A stretch of 41,821 nt of DNA. Source: a virus. The notes under the pieces are model-generated. The model was not told the origin of the DNA. It was given only the letters and a program-made list of their open reading frames with translations, and did not search any database. Below, piece after piece: positions 15,446 through 22,831 of this stretch; position 1 is the stretch's first letter, and each line of letters starts with the position of its first letter. The position numbers and the translations under genes are program-made. The stretch is taken from positions 1-41,821 of the IMG/VR virus record IMGVR_UViG_3300025326_000090; one strand, 5' to 3'.

Positions 15446-15509
15446 GCCTTGGCGAAGATTACTGCTACTTCACTGCTAATGAAAAATACAGTAATCGTTT
15501 ATTCCGGGC
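15446..15509 (+). ncRNA. Y-RNA-like RNA 1 (Ro60 partner candidate)
   Basis: A 64-base fold. Lower helix GCCT/GGGC (15446-15449 with 15506-15509), bulged T15450, GG/CC (15451-15452 with 15504-15505), bulged C15453, then GAA opposite an internal loop, and an 8-bp upper helix GATTACTG (15457-15464) with CAGTAATC (15489-15496). The loop is 24 bases. A helix with a GGCGAAG strand and bulged bases near one end is the known Ro60-binding part of Y RNAs. It lies 116 bases upstream of a Ro60 gene and just after a promoter. No tRNA-like module is visible. Confidence 0.65.
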
Positions 15510-15517
15510 GCTAAATT

Positions 15518-15606
15518 TGCGTGGCGAAGATTAGAGATACTTCACTTGGCGAACGGAAGCGGGCCGCAAGGCAGCGCACGAAAAACTCTAATCGAATATT
15601 CCCGCA
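15518..15606 (+). ncRNA. Y-RNA-like RNA 2 (Ro60 partner candidate)
   Basis: This 89-base RNA repeats the design of RNA 1 with different helix sequences. Lower helix TGCG/CGCA (15518-15521 with 15603-15606), bulged T15522, GG/CC, bulged C15525, conserved GAA, and upper helix GATTAGAG (15529-15536) with CTCTAATC (15586-15593). Both RNAs share GGCGAAGATTA, a loop beginning TACTTCACT, and a 3' strand AATCG-N3-ATTCC. The larger 49-base loop contains a hairpin GCG-G-GCC, GCAA tetraloop, GGC-AG-CGC (15559-15577). It ends 18 bases before the Ro60 start codon and could also act as a 5' leader for the mRNA. Confidence 0.65.
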
Positions 15607-15624
15607 TTACTTTGGAGAAATGAT

Positions 15625-16938
15625 ATGGCGAAGATAAATATAAAACGCGATCCTATCTATACTCAAGAAGGCGCGATAGCAAAACACATCAATCCATCGC
15701 AACAATTACGCCGTTCTGTGATGGCGTGTATGTTATGGGAAAATGAATTTTATGAAGATGGACAATCTATCACCTCCCGCATTTCTGATGCTTGTCAAAA
15801 AGTAAAGCCGGAAGAACTGGCGGCGCTTGCGATCGAGGCCCGTACCCATTTCAAACTTCGTCATGTGCCGCTGTTACTGGCGCGTGAACTGGCACGCGGC
15901 AAAACAAGAGGAACGCTGGTTGGCAAAACTATCGCCAGTGTTATTCAGCGCGCTGATGAATTAACTGAATTTCTGGCAATTTATTGGAAGGACGGTCGCT
16001 GCCCCCTTTCCGCACAGGTTAAGCGCGGCCTGCAAAATGCCTTTCGTAAATTCAATGGTTATCAACTGGCGAAATATAATCGTGATGGCAAAATCAAATT
16101 GCGAGACGTGCTGTTTCTGTGCCACGCCAAGCCCAAAAATGAGGAACAAGCGCAAATCTGGAAACAGCTTATCGCCGGAACCTTAACGGCACCCGATACT
16201 TGGGAAGTCGCCCTATCCGGCGGCGCAGACAAGAAAATAACATTTGAACGCCTCCTGTCAGAAAAGAAACTTGGCTATCTGGCATTACTCCGCAACTTAA
16301 GGAATATGCGGAATGCTGGTGTAGGCGAATCTCTGATATTTGCTTCTCTACATGAAGGTGCGAAGAATAGTAAAGCCCTTCCGTTTCGCTTTATTGCGGC
16401 GGCGCGTGCTGTGCCGCAGTGGGAGCCTGAAATTGACAAAGCGATGCTTCAAGCCATGAATGGAATTGAGCGCATTAGTGGTAAAACCGTTATTCTAGTA
16501 GATAACAGCGGCAGCATGGACGCATCATTGTCAGCGAAATCCGATTTAATGCGTCGTGATGCGGCTTATGCGGTAGCAATATTAACCGCTGGCGTTTGTG
16601 AAAAAACTAGGGTATTTGCTTTCAGTGATTCACTTGCCGAAGTTCCGCCACGTCAAGGCATGGCTCTTGCAGATGCTTTGAAAAACGCAACAGAACATAG
16701 CAGCACCTATCTAGGTGAGGCGGTTCATGCTATGAATAAAATTGAATATGACAGGCTTGTTGTTATTACCGATGAACAAAGTCATGACCGTGTACCTGAT
16801 CCGGTTGGTCGCGGCTATATGATTAATGTCGCATCCAACAAAAATGGTGTGGGTTACGGCAAATGGATTCATATTGACGGATTCAGCGAGGCCGTCATTG
16901 ATTATATTCGTGAATTTGAAAAGGCTTGTCAACCATGA
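15625..16938 (+). CDS. Ro60-family protein (TROVE plus von Willebrand A domain)
   Basis: This 437-residue RNA-binding ring protein is the bacterial and phage counterpart of the Ro autoantigen. The N-terminal TROVE part (about 15-275) has the helical-repeat signature IEARTHFKLRHVPLLLARE and YLALLRNLRNMRNAGV. The C-terminal von Willebrand A domain starts near residue 285 with a complete MIDAS: D293-x-S295-x-S297, T361 and D383. In the family the ring cavity binds misfolded RNA ends and its outside binds a Y RNA, which in bacteria can couple Ro60 to PNPase. Two Y-like RNAs lie directly upstream. GGAGA at 15613-15617 supports this ATG. It is somewhat shorter than the usual 500-540 residues. Confidence 0.93.
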   Translation: MAKINIKRDPIYTQEGAIAKHINPSQQLRRSVMACMLWENEFYEDGQSITSRISDACQKVKPEELAALAIEARTHFKLRHVPLLLARELARGKTRGTLVGKTIASVIQRADELTEFLAIYWKDGRCPLSAQVKRGLQNAFRKFNGYQLAKYNRDGKIKLRDVLFLCHAKPKNEEQAQIWKQLIAGTLTAPDTWEVALSGGADKKITFERLLSEKKLGYLALLRNLRNMRNAGVGESLIFASLHEGAKNSKALPFRFIAAARAVPQWEPEIDKAMLQAMNGIERISGKTVILVDNSGSMDASLSAKSDLMRRDAAYAVAILTAGVCEKTRVFAFSDSLAEVPPRQGMALADALKNATEHSSTYLGEAVHAMNKIEYDRLVVITDEQSHDRVPDPVGRGYMINVASNKNGVGYGKWIHIDGFSEAVIDYIREFEKACQP

Positions 16939-17108
16939 ATAAACTACTCGGAAAATTAATCTGCCATTTCAAGGGCCACAGGCGCGGTAGAGTCAAGATA
17001 AGGCCAGCGTATGTTACATCTACATCCACTGATCAAAATGACTACCGTGTATTTGAATGTCCACGTTGCGGGCGCGTAACCAGATACAAGATAAAGGAGA
17101 AGAAATGA
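16935..17108 (+). CDS. Small zinc-ribbon protein coupled to Ro60
   Basis: A 57-residue basic protein beginning MNKLLGKLICHFKGHRRGR and ending FECPRCGRVTRYKIKEKK. C-H-x3-H-like residues near the start and CPRCG near the end could form one zinc site, and the charge suggests nucleic-acid binding. The ATG overlaps the Ro60 stop (ATGA), so it is translationally coupled to Ro60 and may act with it. Family unknown. Confidence 0.65.
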   Translation: MNKLLGKLICHFKGHRRGRVKIRPAYVTSTSTDQNDYRVFECPRCGRVTRYKIKEKK

Positions 17109-18334
17109 AAATATTAAAATTGACCGCCGAAAATATCAAGCGCTTGATTGCCGTGGAAATTACACCTGACGGAAATCTTGTCCAGATTACAGGGAAAAAT
17201 GGTGCTGGCAAAACATCAGTGCTCGATGCGATCTGGTGGGCGCTTGCGGGTACTAAACATATCCAGGCGCAACCTATCCGTAAAGGCGAAAACAAGGCGC
17301 GGGTCCGTCTCGATTTGGGTGAAATTGTGGTTGAACGCAAATTTACGGAGGCCGGGAGCACGCTGACCGTAGAAAGCATCAAAGGGGCGCGATTCTCTTC
17401 CCCACAAACACTGCTTGATAAATTGCTAGGCGAACTCTCGTTCGACCCGCTCGCATTTTCGCGCATGGAAACACGCGAACAATTTGATGAGTTAAGACGC
17501 ATATCGAAATTGGACGTGGATATTGATGAACTGGATGCGCTGAACAAAGGCGATTATGCCAAGCGCACAGACTTAAATCGAGATAGCAAAGCAAAACGCG
17601 CACAAATTGATGGGATGATAATACCAGCAAATACGCCGGATGAACTCGTTGATGAATCTGTGTTAGTGGATGAGTTACAAAAGGCCGGGGAATACAATGC
17701 CCAGATAGAGCAACGCAAAGCCAACCGGGAACGTATAATATTAGAGGCCAAAGGACAGCGCGAGCAAGCGGAAAAATTGATGGTGGAAGCAAAGGCTTTA
17801 ATTAAAGCAGCGGACGAATATGATGAGAAATTGAAATCCGCGCCTGAATTACCACCGCCGGTTGACACAGTTTTATTGCGGCAAAATATTGAGAAGGCCG
17901 CGATTATAAATCGATCTGTTGCTGCGTTAAAACAAAAAAGGATGCTTATTTCTCAAGTCGAAGAACTGGAGAATAAATCAACGTCTATAACCGAACAAAT
18001 GTGTGCCAGAGAACAGGCCAAAGCAGACGCCATAACTCGCGCCAGTATGCCGATACCCGATATTGGCTTTGGTGATGGACAGGTAATTTATAAAAACATA
18101 CCTTTTGATCAAGCCTCGGATGCGGAAAAACTCCGAGTATCGCTGGCAATAGCCATCGCCGCCAATCCTGAATTACGGGTTATCCGGATACGGGATGGAT
18201 CATTATTGGATGATGACGGTCTGGCGGCAATAGCAAAGATGGCCGATGAACTTGATTATCAAGTGTGGATTGAACGCGTTGATGGTAGCGGTAAAGTTGG
18301 GGTTGTCATTGAAGATGGCATGGTGAAATCATGA
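17105..18334 (+). CDS. SMC/SbcC-like ATPase
   Basis: A 409-residue P-loop protein. It starts MKILKLTAENIKRL, has Walker A GKNGAGKTS at residues 30-38 and a following YD-like helix (VLDAIWWALAG), a central coiled coil (about 170-300, rich in Glu/Lys/Gln), and a C-terminal half with the signature-like SDAEKLRVSLAIA and Walker B-like LRVIRIRDGSLLDDDGL. This is the arrangement of RecF/SbcC/Rad50-type ATPases reduced for phage use. It precedes a RecE-like nuclease and a Sak4-like ATPase and probably serves recombination or end processing. AAGGAG supports the start at 17105. Confidence 0.85.
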   Translation: MKILKLTAENIKRLIAVEITPDGNLVQITGKNGAGKTSVLDAIWWALAGTKHIQAQPIRKGENKARVRLDLGEIVVERKFTEAGSTLTVESIKGARFSSPQTLLDKLLGELSFDPLAFSRMETREQFDELRRISKLDVDIDELDALNKGDYAKRTDLNRDSKAKRAQIDGMIIPANTPDELVDESVLVDELQKAGEYNAQIEQRKANRERIILEAKGQREQAEKLMVEAKALIKAADEYDEKLKSAPELPPPVDTVLLRQNIEKAAIINRSVAALKQKRMLISQVEELENKSTSITEQMCAREQAKADAITRASMPIPDIGFGDGQVIYKNIPFDQASDAEKLRVSLAIAIAANPELRVIRIRDGSLLDDDGLAAIAKMADELDYQVWIERVDGSGKVGVVIEDGMVKS

Positions 18335-19185
18335 CGTCGGGGATACATACAATATCAGCAGAAGTTTATCATGCCGATCCATGCGATGAACCATCGCTAT
18401 CAAGCAGCGTAGCTAAAGTATTATTAAATCAGTCGCCGCGCCATGCCTGGATGCAGCACCCGAAATTGAATCCTGATTACCGGCCTGAGGAAAATTCGCG
18501 CTTCGATCTCGGCAGTGCCGCCCATGCCTTATTGCTGGAAGGTAACCAGGCGAAAATAGCGATTATCGAGGCGGACGATTGGCGCACGAAGAAGGCCAAG
18601 GAAGAACGGGACGAGGCGCGGGCCAATGGCCTGCTACCGATACTGGTGAAACATGATTTTGCGTTAAAGGCGATGGTTAAAGCAGCCAATGAATTTATTG
18701 AAACCACAGAATTGAAAGGCATTTTTGAAAACGGGAAACCGGAACAAACGGTCATTTGGCAAGAAGGAGATATTTGGTGCCGTGCGCGTCCAGATTGGTT
18801 GACGAACGATAATAAAATTATTCTGGATTACAAAACCACCGACAGTGCGGCCCCGGAAGTATTTATCCGGCAAATCCCGCGTATGGGTTACGATCTGCAA
18901 TCAGAATTTTACAATCGCGGCATTTACCGGCTATTCGATCTCATGCCGGTGTTCATTTTTCTGGCGCAGGAAATTGAACCGCCCTATGCCTGTTCGCTGG
19001 TCAGTCTGTCCAATGCCTACCGGGACATTGCCGATGCCAAGGTGGAACGGGCGATGGAATTATGGGGACAATGCCTGTCATCCGGCAACTGGCCGTCCTA
19101 TAACCCGGCGATCCACTATGCCGAGCCAAATTCCTGGCAACTTGCTGAATATGAAGAATTGGTAAATATTAATGATATTAAATAA
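18331..19185 (+). CDS. RecE-like PD-(D/E)XK exonuclease
   Basis: A 284-residue protein of the exodeoxyribonuclease VIII-like family. The N-terminal SLSSSVAKVLLNQSPRHAW and GSAAHALLLEG, then CRARPDWL with IILDYKTT (catalytic D and D-x-K, residues about 150-170), and QSEFYNRG (Q-x3-Y-type motif) match the family. It would digest one strand from duplex ends to give 3' tails for single-strand annealing. Its start overlaps the ATPase stop (ATGA), and it is followed by the Sak4-like gene, a typical phage recombination cassette. Confidence 0.85.
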   Translation: MTSGIHTISAEVYHADPCDEPSLSSSVAKVLLNQSPRHAWMQHPKLNPDYRPEENSRFDLGSAAHALLLEGNQAKIAIIEADDWRTKKAKEERDEARANGLLPILVKHDFALKAMVKAANEFIETTELKGIFENGKPEQTVIWQEGDIWCRARPDWLTNDNKIILDYKTTDSAAPEVFIRQIPRMGYDLQSEFYNRGIYRLFDLMPVFIFLAQEIEPPYACSLVSLSNAYRDIADAKVERAMELWGQCLSSGNWPSYNPAIHYAEPNSWQLAEYEELVNINDIK

Positions 19186-19205
19186 TGTTAATTATGGAGA
19201 CATAT

Positions 19206-20108
19206 ATGAATTATCATTTCAAACCTTCCAAAGATGAATTAGTCAGCAAAACCGTATTACTTGCTGTTGCTGGCACTACTGGTTCAGGGAAAACAGAAAG
19301 TGCTATGAGAATTGCACGCGGTATTGTTGGTGATAATGGCAAATTTTGCGTGATAGATACAGAGAACAGACGCGCTCTTAATAAAAAAAGCCGTTATCAA
19401 TTTGATCATATGGATTTAAAAGCACCATATTCTCCTGACAACTTCAAAGGCGCTATTGACGCCGCTGAACAAGCCCAGTACGGAGCGATTATTGTTGATA
19501 ATTTATCTCATGAATGGTTTGGGGAGGGCGGCTGTACTGATATGCAAGAAGAAGCCCTTGAACGCATGTCTAAAGGAGATACAGACAAGGCAGCACGTTT
19601 GACTGCATTGGCATGGAAGGGGCCCAAACAAAAACATAAAAAACTGATGTATCGAATAATGCAATGCGCTGTACCAATTATATTTTGTTTACGGGCAGAA
19701 CCTAAAATTAAATTCCAGAAAGACAATGACGGCAAAATGCAGGTAGTTGATGCTGGTTGGCAACCTATTTGTGAGAAAATGTTTGGGTATGAAATGCTGA
19801 TATACGCATTGCTTATGCCGGAAAATCCAGGGGTGCCTGTCATGCTTAAAAAACTTGAACCGGAATTTGAAGCAATGTTCCCGTTAGGTCAACAAATCAC
19901 CGAAGAATCCGGCAAACTGATTGTCGCCTGGGCGGCAGGCAGTAAAGCTGTGCAGCATGACTGGCGCGATGAAATTATTAATGCACAATCGCTGGATGAA
20001 CTCGCTGCACTCTGGAAGAAAATACCGAAGGATGAGAAAGCCGCACTTGAAACGGCAAAAAATACGCGCAAAAAAGAACTTGAAATACCTGGTGAACAAT
20101 TAATATAA
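19206..20108 (+). CDS. Sak4-like ATPase (AAA_24, single-strand annealing recombinase candidate)
   Basis: A 300-residue P-loop protein. Walker A AGTTGSGKTES lies near residues 22-32, CVIDTENRRA follows, and Walker B-like GAIIVDNLSHEW is near residue 100. These fit the Sak4/AAA_24 group of phage RecA-like recombinases. The C-terminal segment (about 260-300) is helical and Lys-rich. An upstream ATG at 19185 overlaps the previous stop, but GGAG at 19196-19199 favours the ATG at 19206. With the RecE-like nuclease it would mediate strand annealing. Confidence 0.8.
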   Translation: MNYHFKPSKDELVSKTVLLAVAGTTGSGKTESAMRIARGIVGDNGKFCVIDTENRRALNKKSRYQFDHMDLKAPYSPDNFKGAIDAAEQAQYGAIIVDNLSHEWFGEGGCTDMQEEALERMSKGDTDKAARLTALAWKGPKQKHKKLMYRIMQCAVPIIFCLRAEPKIKFQKDNDGKMQVVDAGWQPICEKMFGYEMLIYALLMPENPGVPVMLKKLEPEFEAMFPLGQQITEESGKLIVAWAAGSKAVQHDWRDEIINAQSLDELAALWKKIPKDEKAALETAKNTRKKELEIPGEQLI

Positions 20109-20109
20109 A

Positions 20110-20331
20110 ATGACCGCCCCCCAATTAAAACAACTGAAACAGATGGCACAGAAGGTTGTTGATCTGATGCCATGCGGATTACTGATAAATGGCAAAGGCA
20201 ATTTCTGCCAGAAGAATGGCAACATAGTACCATCTGTAGATGTATTGAGACAGATTGATACAATTATTGACCATGCCTTTGAACTCAACCGCGTGATCCA
20301 GAACCTTGAAGGCCGGAAGGCGAAGAAATAA
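20110..20331 (+). CDS. Hypothetical protein
   Basis: A 73-residue protein starting MTAPQLKQLKQMAQKVVDLM, mostly helical with a hydrophobic middle (CGLLINGKGNF). It follows the Sak4-like stop by one base, so coupled translation is likely. No family is recognised. Confidence 0.55.
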   Translation: MTAPQLKQLKQMAQKVVDLMPCGLLINGKGNFCQKNGNIVPSVDVLRQIDTIIDHAFELNRVIQNLEGRKAKK

Positions 20332-20363
20332 AGCCGCCTGAATGAACATATAGGAGAGATGAG

Positions 20364-20555
20364 ATGAAGCTCAGTAAAAAAACAGCGACCGCAGCATTTA
20401 TTGGATCGGCCATGAGTATGCCGTGGAATATTGGTAGTGTATTTCATTCCGGCAAACACAAATCATCACTATCAAGATTTGATCGTGCTAAACGCAAACG
20501 GACAAATAAAGCTGCAAGGAAAGCAAGGCGTATTAATAGACTGAAAGCCGCCTGA
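20364..20555 (+). CDS. Very basic small protein
   Basis: A 63-residue protein with a strongly basic C-terminal half (RFDRAKRKRTNKAARKARR). GGAGAG lies 5 bases before the ATG. It may bind nucleic acid. No family is recognised. Confidence 0.55.
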   Translation: MKLSKKTATAAFIGSAMSMPWNIGSVFHSGKHKSSLSRFDRAKRKRTNKAARKARRINRLKAA

Positions 20556-20575
20556 ATGACCTATTATGAACAATG

Positions 20576-20693
20576 GCTCGATGTGACAAACAACGTGAGA
20601 GGGTAAGTCTAAAAACTTATGGTGAAAGCCCTAATCGATTTACAGTTCAATTCTGTGCGCGTCCTGAGATATCGCAGGTCGTCACAAAGAGCC
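20576..20693 (+). ncRNA. Candidate structured RNA in a 159-base gap
   Basis: The ends pair in two blocks. GGCTC (20576-20580) pairs with GAGCC (20689-20693), and TGTGAC (20583-20588) with GTCACA (20681-20686). Inside are several smaller hairpins: TAAGT-ctaaaa-ACTTA (with GGG and CCC flanking it), TACAG-ttcaatt-CTGTG and CCTG-agatatcg-CAGG. A closed multi-branched fold of this length in an operon otherwise packed with overlapping genes suggests an RNA with its own role, or a cis-regulatory leader for the small genes after it. No known riboswitch motif is recognised. A tiny 16-codon frame starting at 20557 overlaps it. Confidence 0.45.
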
Positions 20694-20714
20694 GCCCGAT
20701 ACAGGAAATAGACA

Positions 20715-20795
20715 ATGACCCCAACACAGGCACTTAATAAATCTATCGCTCACTGGCAGCGGATGTTGAAGCTGACGATAGAGGAACAACCATGA
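20715..20795 (+). CDS. Mini-protein coupled to the next gene
   Basis: A 26-residue frame (MTPTQALNKSIAHWQRMLK at the start). GGAAA lies 6 bases before the ATG and its stop overlaps the next start (ATGA at 20792-20795). It is either a small helical protein or a leader peptide for translational coupling. Confidence 0.4.
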   Translation: MTPTQALNKSIAHWQRMLKLTIEEQP

Positions 20796-21007
20796 GCAAG
20801 ACACCGAGAACTGATGCTATCAGACATGCCGACGTAAATGCGGTTGATGGATTTTATAGATTATCAGAATTGAGTTGTCAACTCGAAACCGAACTCATTC
20901 AGGCACAGGAAGAAATCAAGCGGTTGAAGGAAGCGTTGGAGTTTTATGCTGAGTTTGACATTGTAGACAAAGGTCAACGCGCCAAACAAGCACTGGAGCA
21001 ACCATGA
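20792..21007 (+). CDS. Coiled-coil small protein
   Basis: A 71-residue protein starting MSKTPRTDAIRHADVNAV, whose second half is a likely coiled coil (CQLETELIQAQEEIKRLKEA). Similar SKTPRTDA-starting proteins are common in phages and are of unknown function. Its stop overlaps the next start (ATGA). Confidence 0.6.
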   Translation: MSKTPRTDAIRHADVNAVDGFYRLSELSCQLETELIQAQEEIKRLKEALEFYAEFDIVDKGQRAKQALEQP

Positions 21008-21339
21008 GTGATATAAACATTGCAATAAGTATAATAGAAGCAGAAGCCAGAGAAGATATTAATGCTGCTAAAACTCTGAAGGATAAATTCAAGGCCGCAT
21101 TTTCCAGAGCGCGTAATCATTATATGTTCACTGATGAAGATATACAATTCAGAGCTGCAATCGGTGCGGTATTGATTGTACTGGATAAAGATTCTGATGA
21201 TTATAACCGTGTCTTGAAAGAAGTGCATACATTAAATACTTTATCAGCAGCATTGTCCGGTATACCAGTAAATTTTAACCAAATGGAAATTGATTTTGAA
21301 CCGATTGGGCTTATGAAGCTATGGAAGGGGCAACCATGA
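21004..21339 (+). CDS. Hypothetical protein
   Basis: A 111-residue protein, mainly helical (MSDINIAISIIEAEAREDIN at the start), Ala/Asp-rich with no catalytic motif. Overlaps its neighbours on both sides by ATGA. Family not recognised. Confidence 0.6.
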   Translation: MSDINIAISIIEAEAREDINAAKTLKDKFKAAFSRARNHYMFTDEDIQFRAAIGAVLIVLDKDSDDYNRVLKEVHTLNTLSAALSGIPVNFNQMEIDFEPIGLMKLWKGQP

Positions 21340-21716
21340 ACCTCACTGAACAACAATCCCTGCTTATTATCGCAAGGCATGAATGGCCAGATTCCATTAA
21401 TATTCAACAGGATGCTGATTATTATGAGCCTATTATTATTACTAATGTAGATGATTATGTAAGCACTATTTATTTAGACCACAACTTTATTGAGCCAATC
21501 TGGAATCAGTGGCTGGATAGGCTAGTTACACGTTTTACAGAACAGTCAGAAGATTTAATAAAACAGGATAAGATTGATCCTAATGATATTAGGAATTGGG
21601 CCAGAGCAAATGCGTTGAATGATTTATTAAAACTCAGCACCCCACTAGATAAAGCCAATGCCCTGATTAAATACTGGTTAGCGGCAGGAGAAATAACTGA
21701 AGAGGATTTGAAATGA
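21336..21716 (+). CDS. Hypothetical protein
   Basis: A 126-residue acidic, helical protein (MNLTEQQSLLIIARHEWPD at the start, LIKYWLAAGEITEEDLK at the end). I use the ATG at 21336 because it overlaps the previous stop (ATGA). An in-frame ATG at 21321 lies inside the preceding gene. Function is unknown. Confidence 0.6.
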   Translation: MNLTEQQSLLIIARHEWPDSINIQQDADYYEPIIITNVDDYVSTIYLDHNFIEPIWNQWLDRLVTRFTEQSEDLIKQDKIDPNDIRNWARANALNDLLKLSTPLDKANALIKYWLAAGEITEEDLK

Positions 21717-21928
21717 ATGAAGCTATTGAAAGTGTAGAAATTAACGGGGGAAAATATTTCAGGCAAACAGAACAGGATATACGTGTTAATCAACTGTTGT
21801 CAGACGTTTATGGTCAATTATGGGCAGAGGCGTGCTACGATCCATATAATGAAAGCACAAGAAAATTTGCCCTTCCGTTATATGAAAAAATGCATGAATT
21901 AAACACAATATTAAAATTCAAAAAATGA
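21713..21928 (+). CDS. Hypothetical protein
   Basis: A 71-residue protein (MNEAIESVEINGGKYFRQTE at the start) with alternating charged and aromatic residues. Its start overlaps the previous stop (ATGA). Family not recognised. Confidence 0.55.
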   Translation: MNEAIESVEINGGKYFRQTEQDIRVNQLLSDVYGQLWAEACYDPYNESTRKFALPLYEKMHELNTILKFKK

Positions 21929-21937
21929 GGATTTGAA

Positions 21938-22264
21938 ATGAACCATCTCGACTATAAAGCAGAAGAGCATTATACAGCCCGGCTTGAGGCAACGCTTGAC
22001 TCGCTGAAAATGGAACCTAAATACTGGTCTGATGAGGCGCAACAAATGGCTGACAATCTGCCCATGCAATATATCCACTGGTTGCCGATTGTGGCAAGGC
22101 ATTGGCATAGTCCGTTGAAACTGGGTGGGGCGTTATATTGTGAATATGCGCCATTTATTGAGACTATTGGTATTAAGGATGATTACGTTGTCTGGGGTGA
22201 GAGAAGCAAGTTATTTTTTAGAAGTGAATTTGAGAAGGCTTATGAACAAACAAAACCAGTTTGA
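21938..22264 (+). CDS. Hypothetical protein
   Basis: A 108-residue protein starting MNHLDYKAEEHYTARLEATL, with a Trp/Tyr-rich middle (YIHWLPIVARHWH). GAGG lies 8 bases before the ATG. Family not recognised. Confidence 0.55.
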   Translation: MNHLDYKAEEHYTARLEATLDSLKMEPKYWSDEAQQMADNLPMQYIHWLPIVARHWHSPLKLGGALYCEYAPFIETIGIKDDYVVWGERSKLFFRSEFEKAYEQTKPV

Positions 22265-22349
22265 CTCCTTCCTAGAAACTCAACAGGCCATGCGCGAGGA
22301 ACGGGACAGGATGGTGATAGAAGGCATTGCGGATTACCTCATGAAATGA
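22242..22349 (+). CDS. Mini-protein
   Basis: A 35-residue frame (MNKQNQFDSFLETQQAMREE at the start), helical and charged. It overlaps the end of the previous gene by 23 bases, and its stop overlaps the next mini-gene (ATGA at 22346). GAGAAGG precedes the ATG. Confidence 0.4.
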   Translation: MNKQNQFDSFLETQQAMREERDRMVIEGIADYLMK

Positions 22350-22423
22350 CTAAATTGTATGGTGATGAGGTAGTAGAAAAGGCGATCATGACTTATAATC
22401 CGTCTTATAAGAATGACAACTAA
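22346..22423 (+). CDS. Mini-protein, end of the plus-strand operon
   Basis: A 25-residue frame (MTKLYGDEVVEKAIMTYN at the start). Its start overlaps the previous stop. Its own stop (22421-22423) abuts the stop of the opposing DUF1353 gene (22424) with no base between, and no terminator hairpin is seen, so opposing transcripts probably overlap here. Confidence 0.4.
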   Translation: MTKLYGDEVVEKAIMTYNPSYKNDN

Positions 22424-22831
22424 TCAGGGCGCTATATAAATCTCCTTCTGGTTTCTCGGATTAGCTGCATCACCATTGGCAATAGCAAGTCCATTCATCC
22501 AATACCAGCGCCGGAAGGCCGCAGTCCCATCTTCCTTTAACCATTGATCAAGTTCCTTGTCTGCCAGTTTCCAGAAGTGGAAAGGCAATAATCCAAAACG
22601 TATTAATTCATACAGGAAGTCATGGCCGCATGATCCGCGCACTACATTTGATGTGTCCCAAGTTAGTCCGCTTGCACCATCCCAGGCGAACCAGGGGGAG
22701 ACAGTCATCACGCCTTTTGTAGTTATCGTGCCAAGTTTTGTAATAATATCCTGTTCAGGAAAGATATATTTTAACTGAAAGACCTCCGGCTCATCATAAA
22801 GCTGATTTTTATAGCCCTTGCGGTATCTCAT
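22424..22831 (-). CDS. DUF1353 protein
   Basis: A 135-residue protein with the family features WFAWDGASGL (about residues 47-56), VRGSCGHDFLYEL (about 63-75) and a following FRRWYW. DUF1353 genes are common near phage lysis or tail genes. The His-Asp pair suggests a metal site, but the function is not established. It is the last gene of the late operon and follows the lipoprotein directly. Confidence 0.75.
   Translation of the reverse strand: MRYRKGYKNQLYDEPEVFQLKYIFPEQDIITKLGTITTKGVMTVSPWFAWDGASGLTWDTSNVVRGSCGHDFLYELIRFGLLPFHFWKLADKELDQWLKEDGTAAFRRWYWMNGLAIANGDAANPRNQKEIYIAP

Noticed and set aside
22125-22349. Longer version of the mini-gene ending at 22349
   Set aside because: Its first two thirds overlap the 21938 gene in another frame. 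Only the part from the ATG at 22242 is likely.
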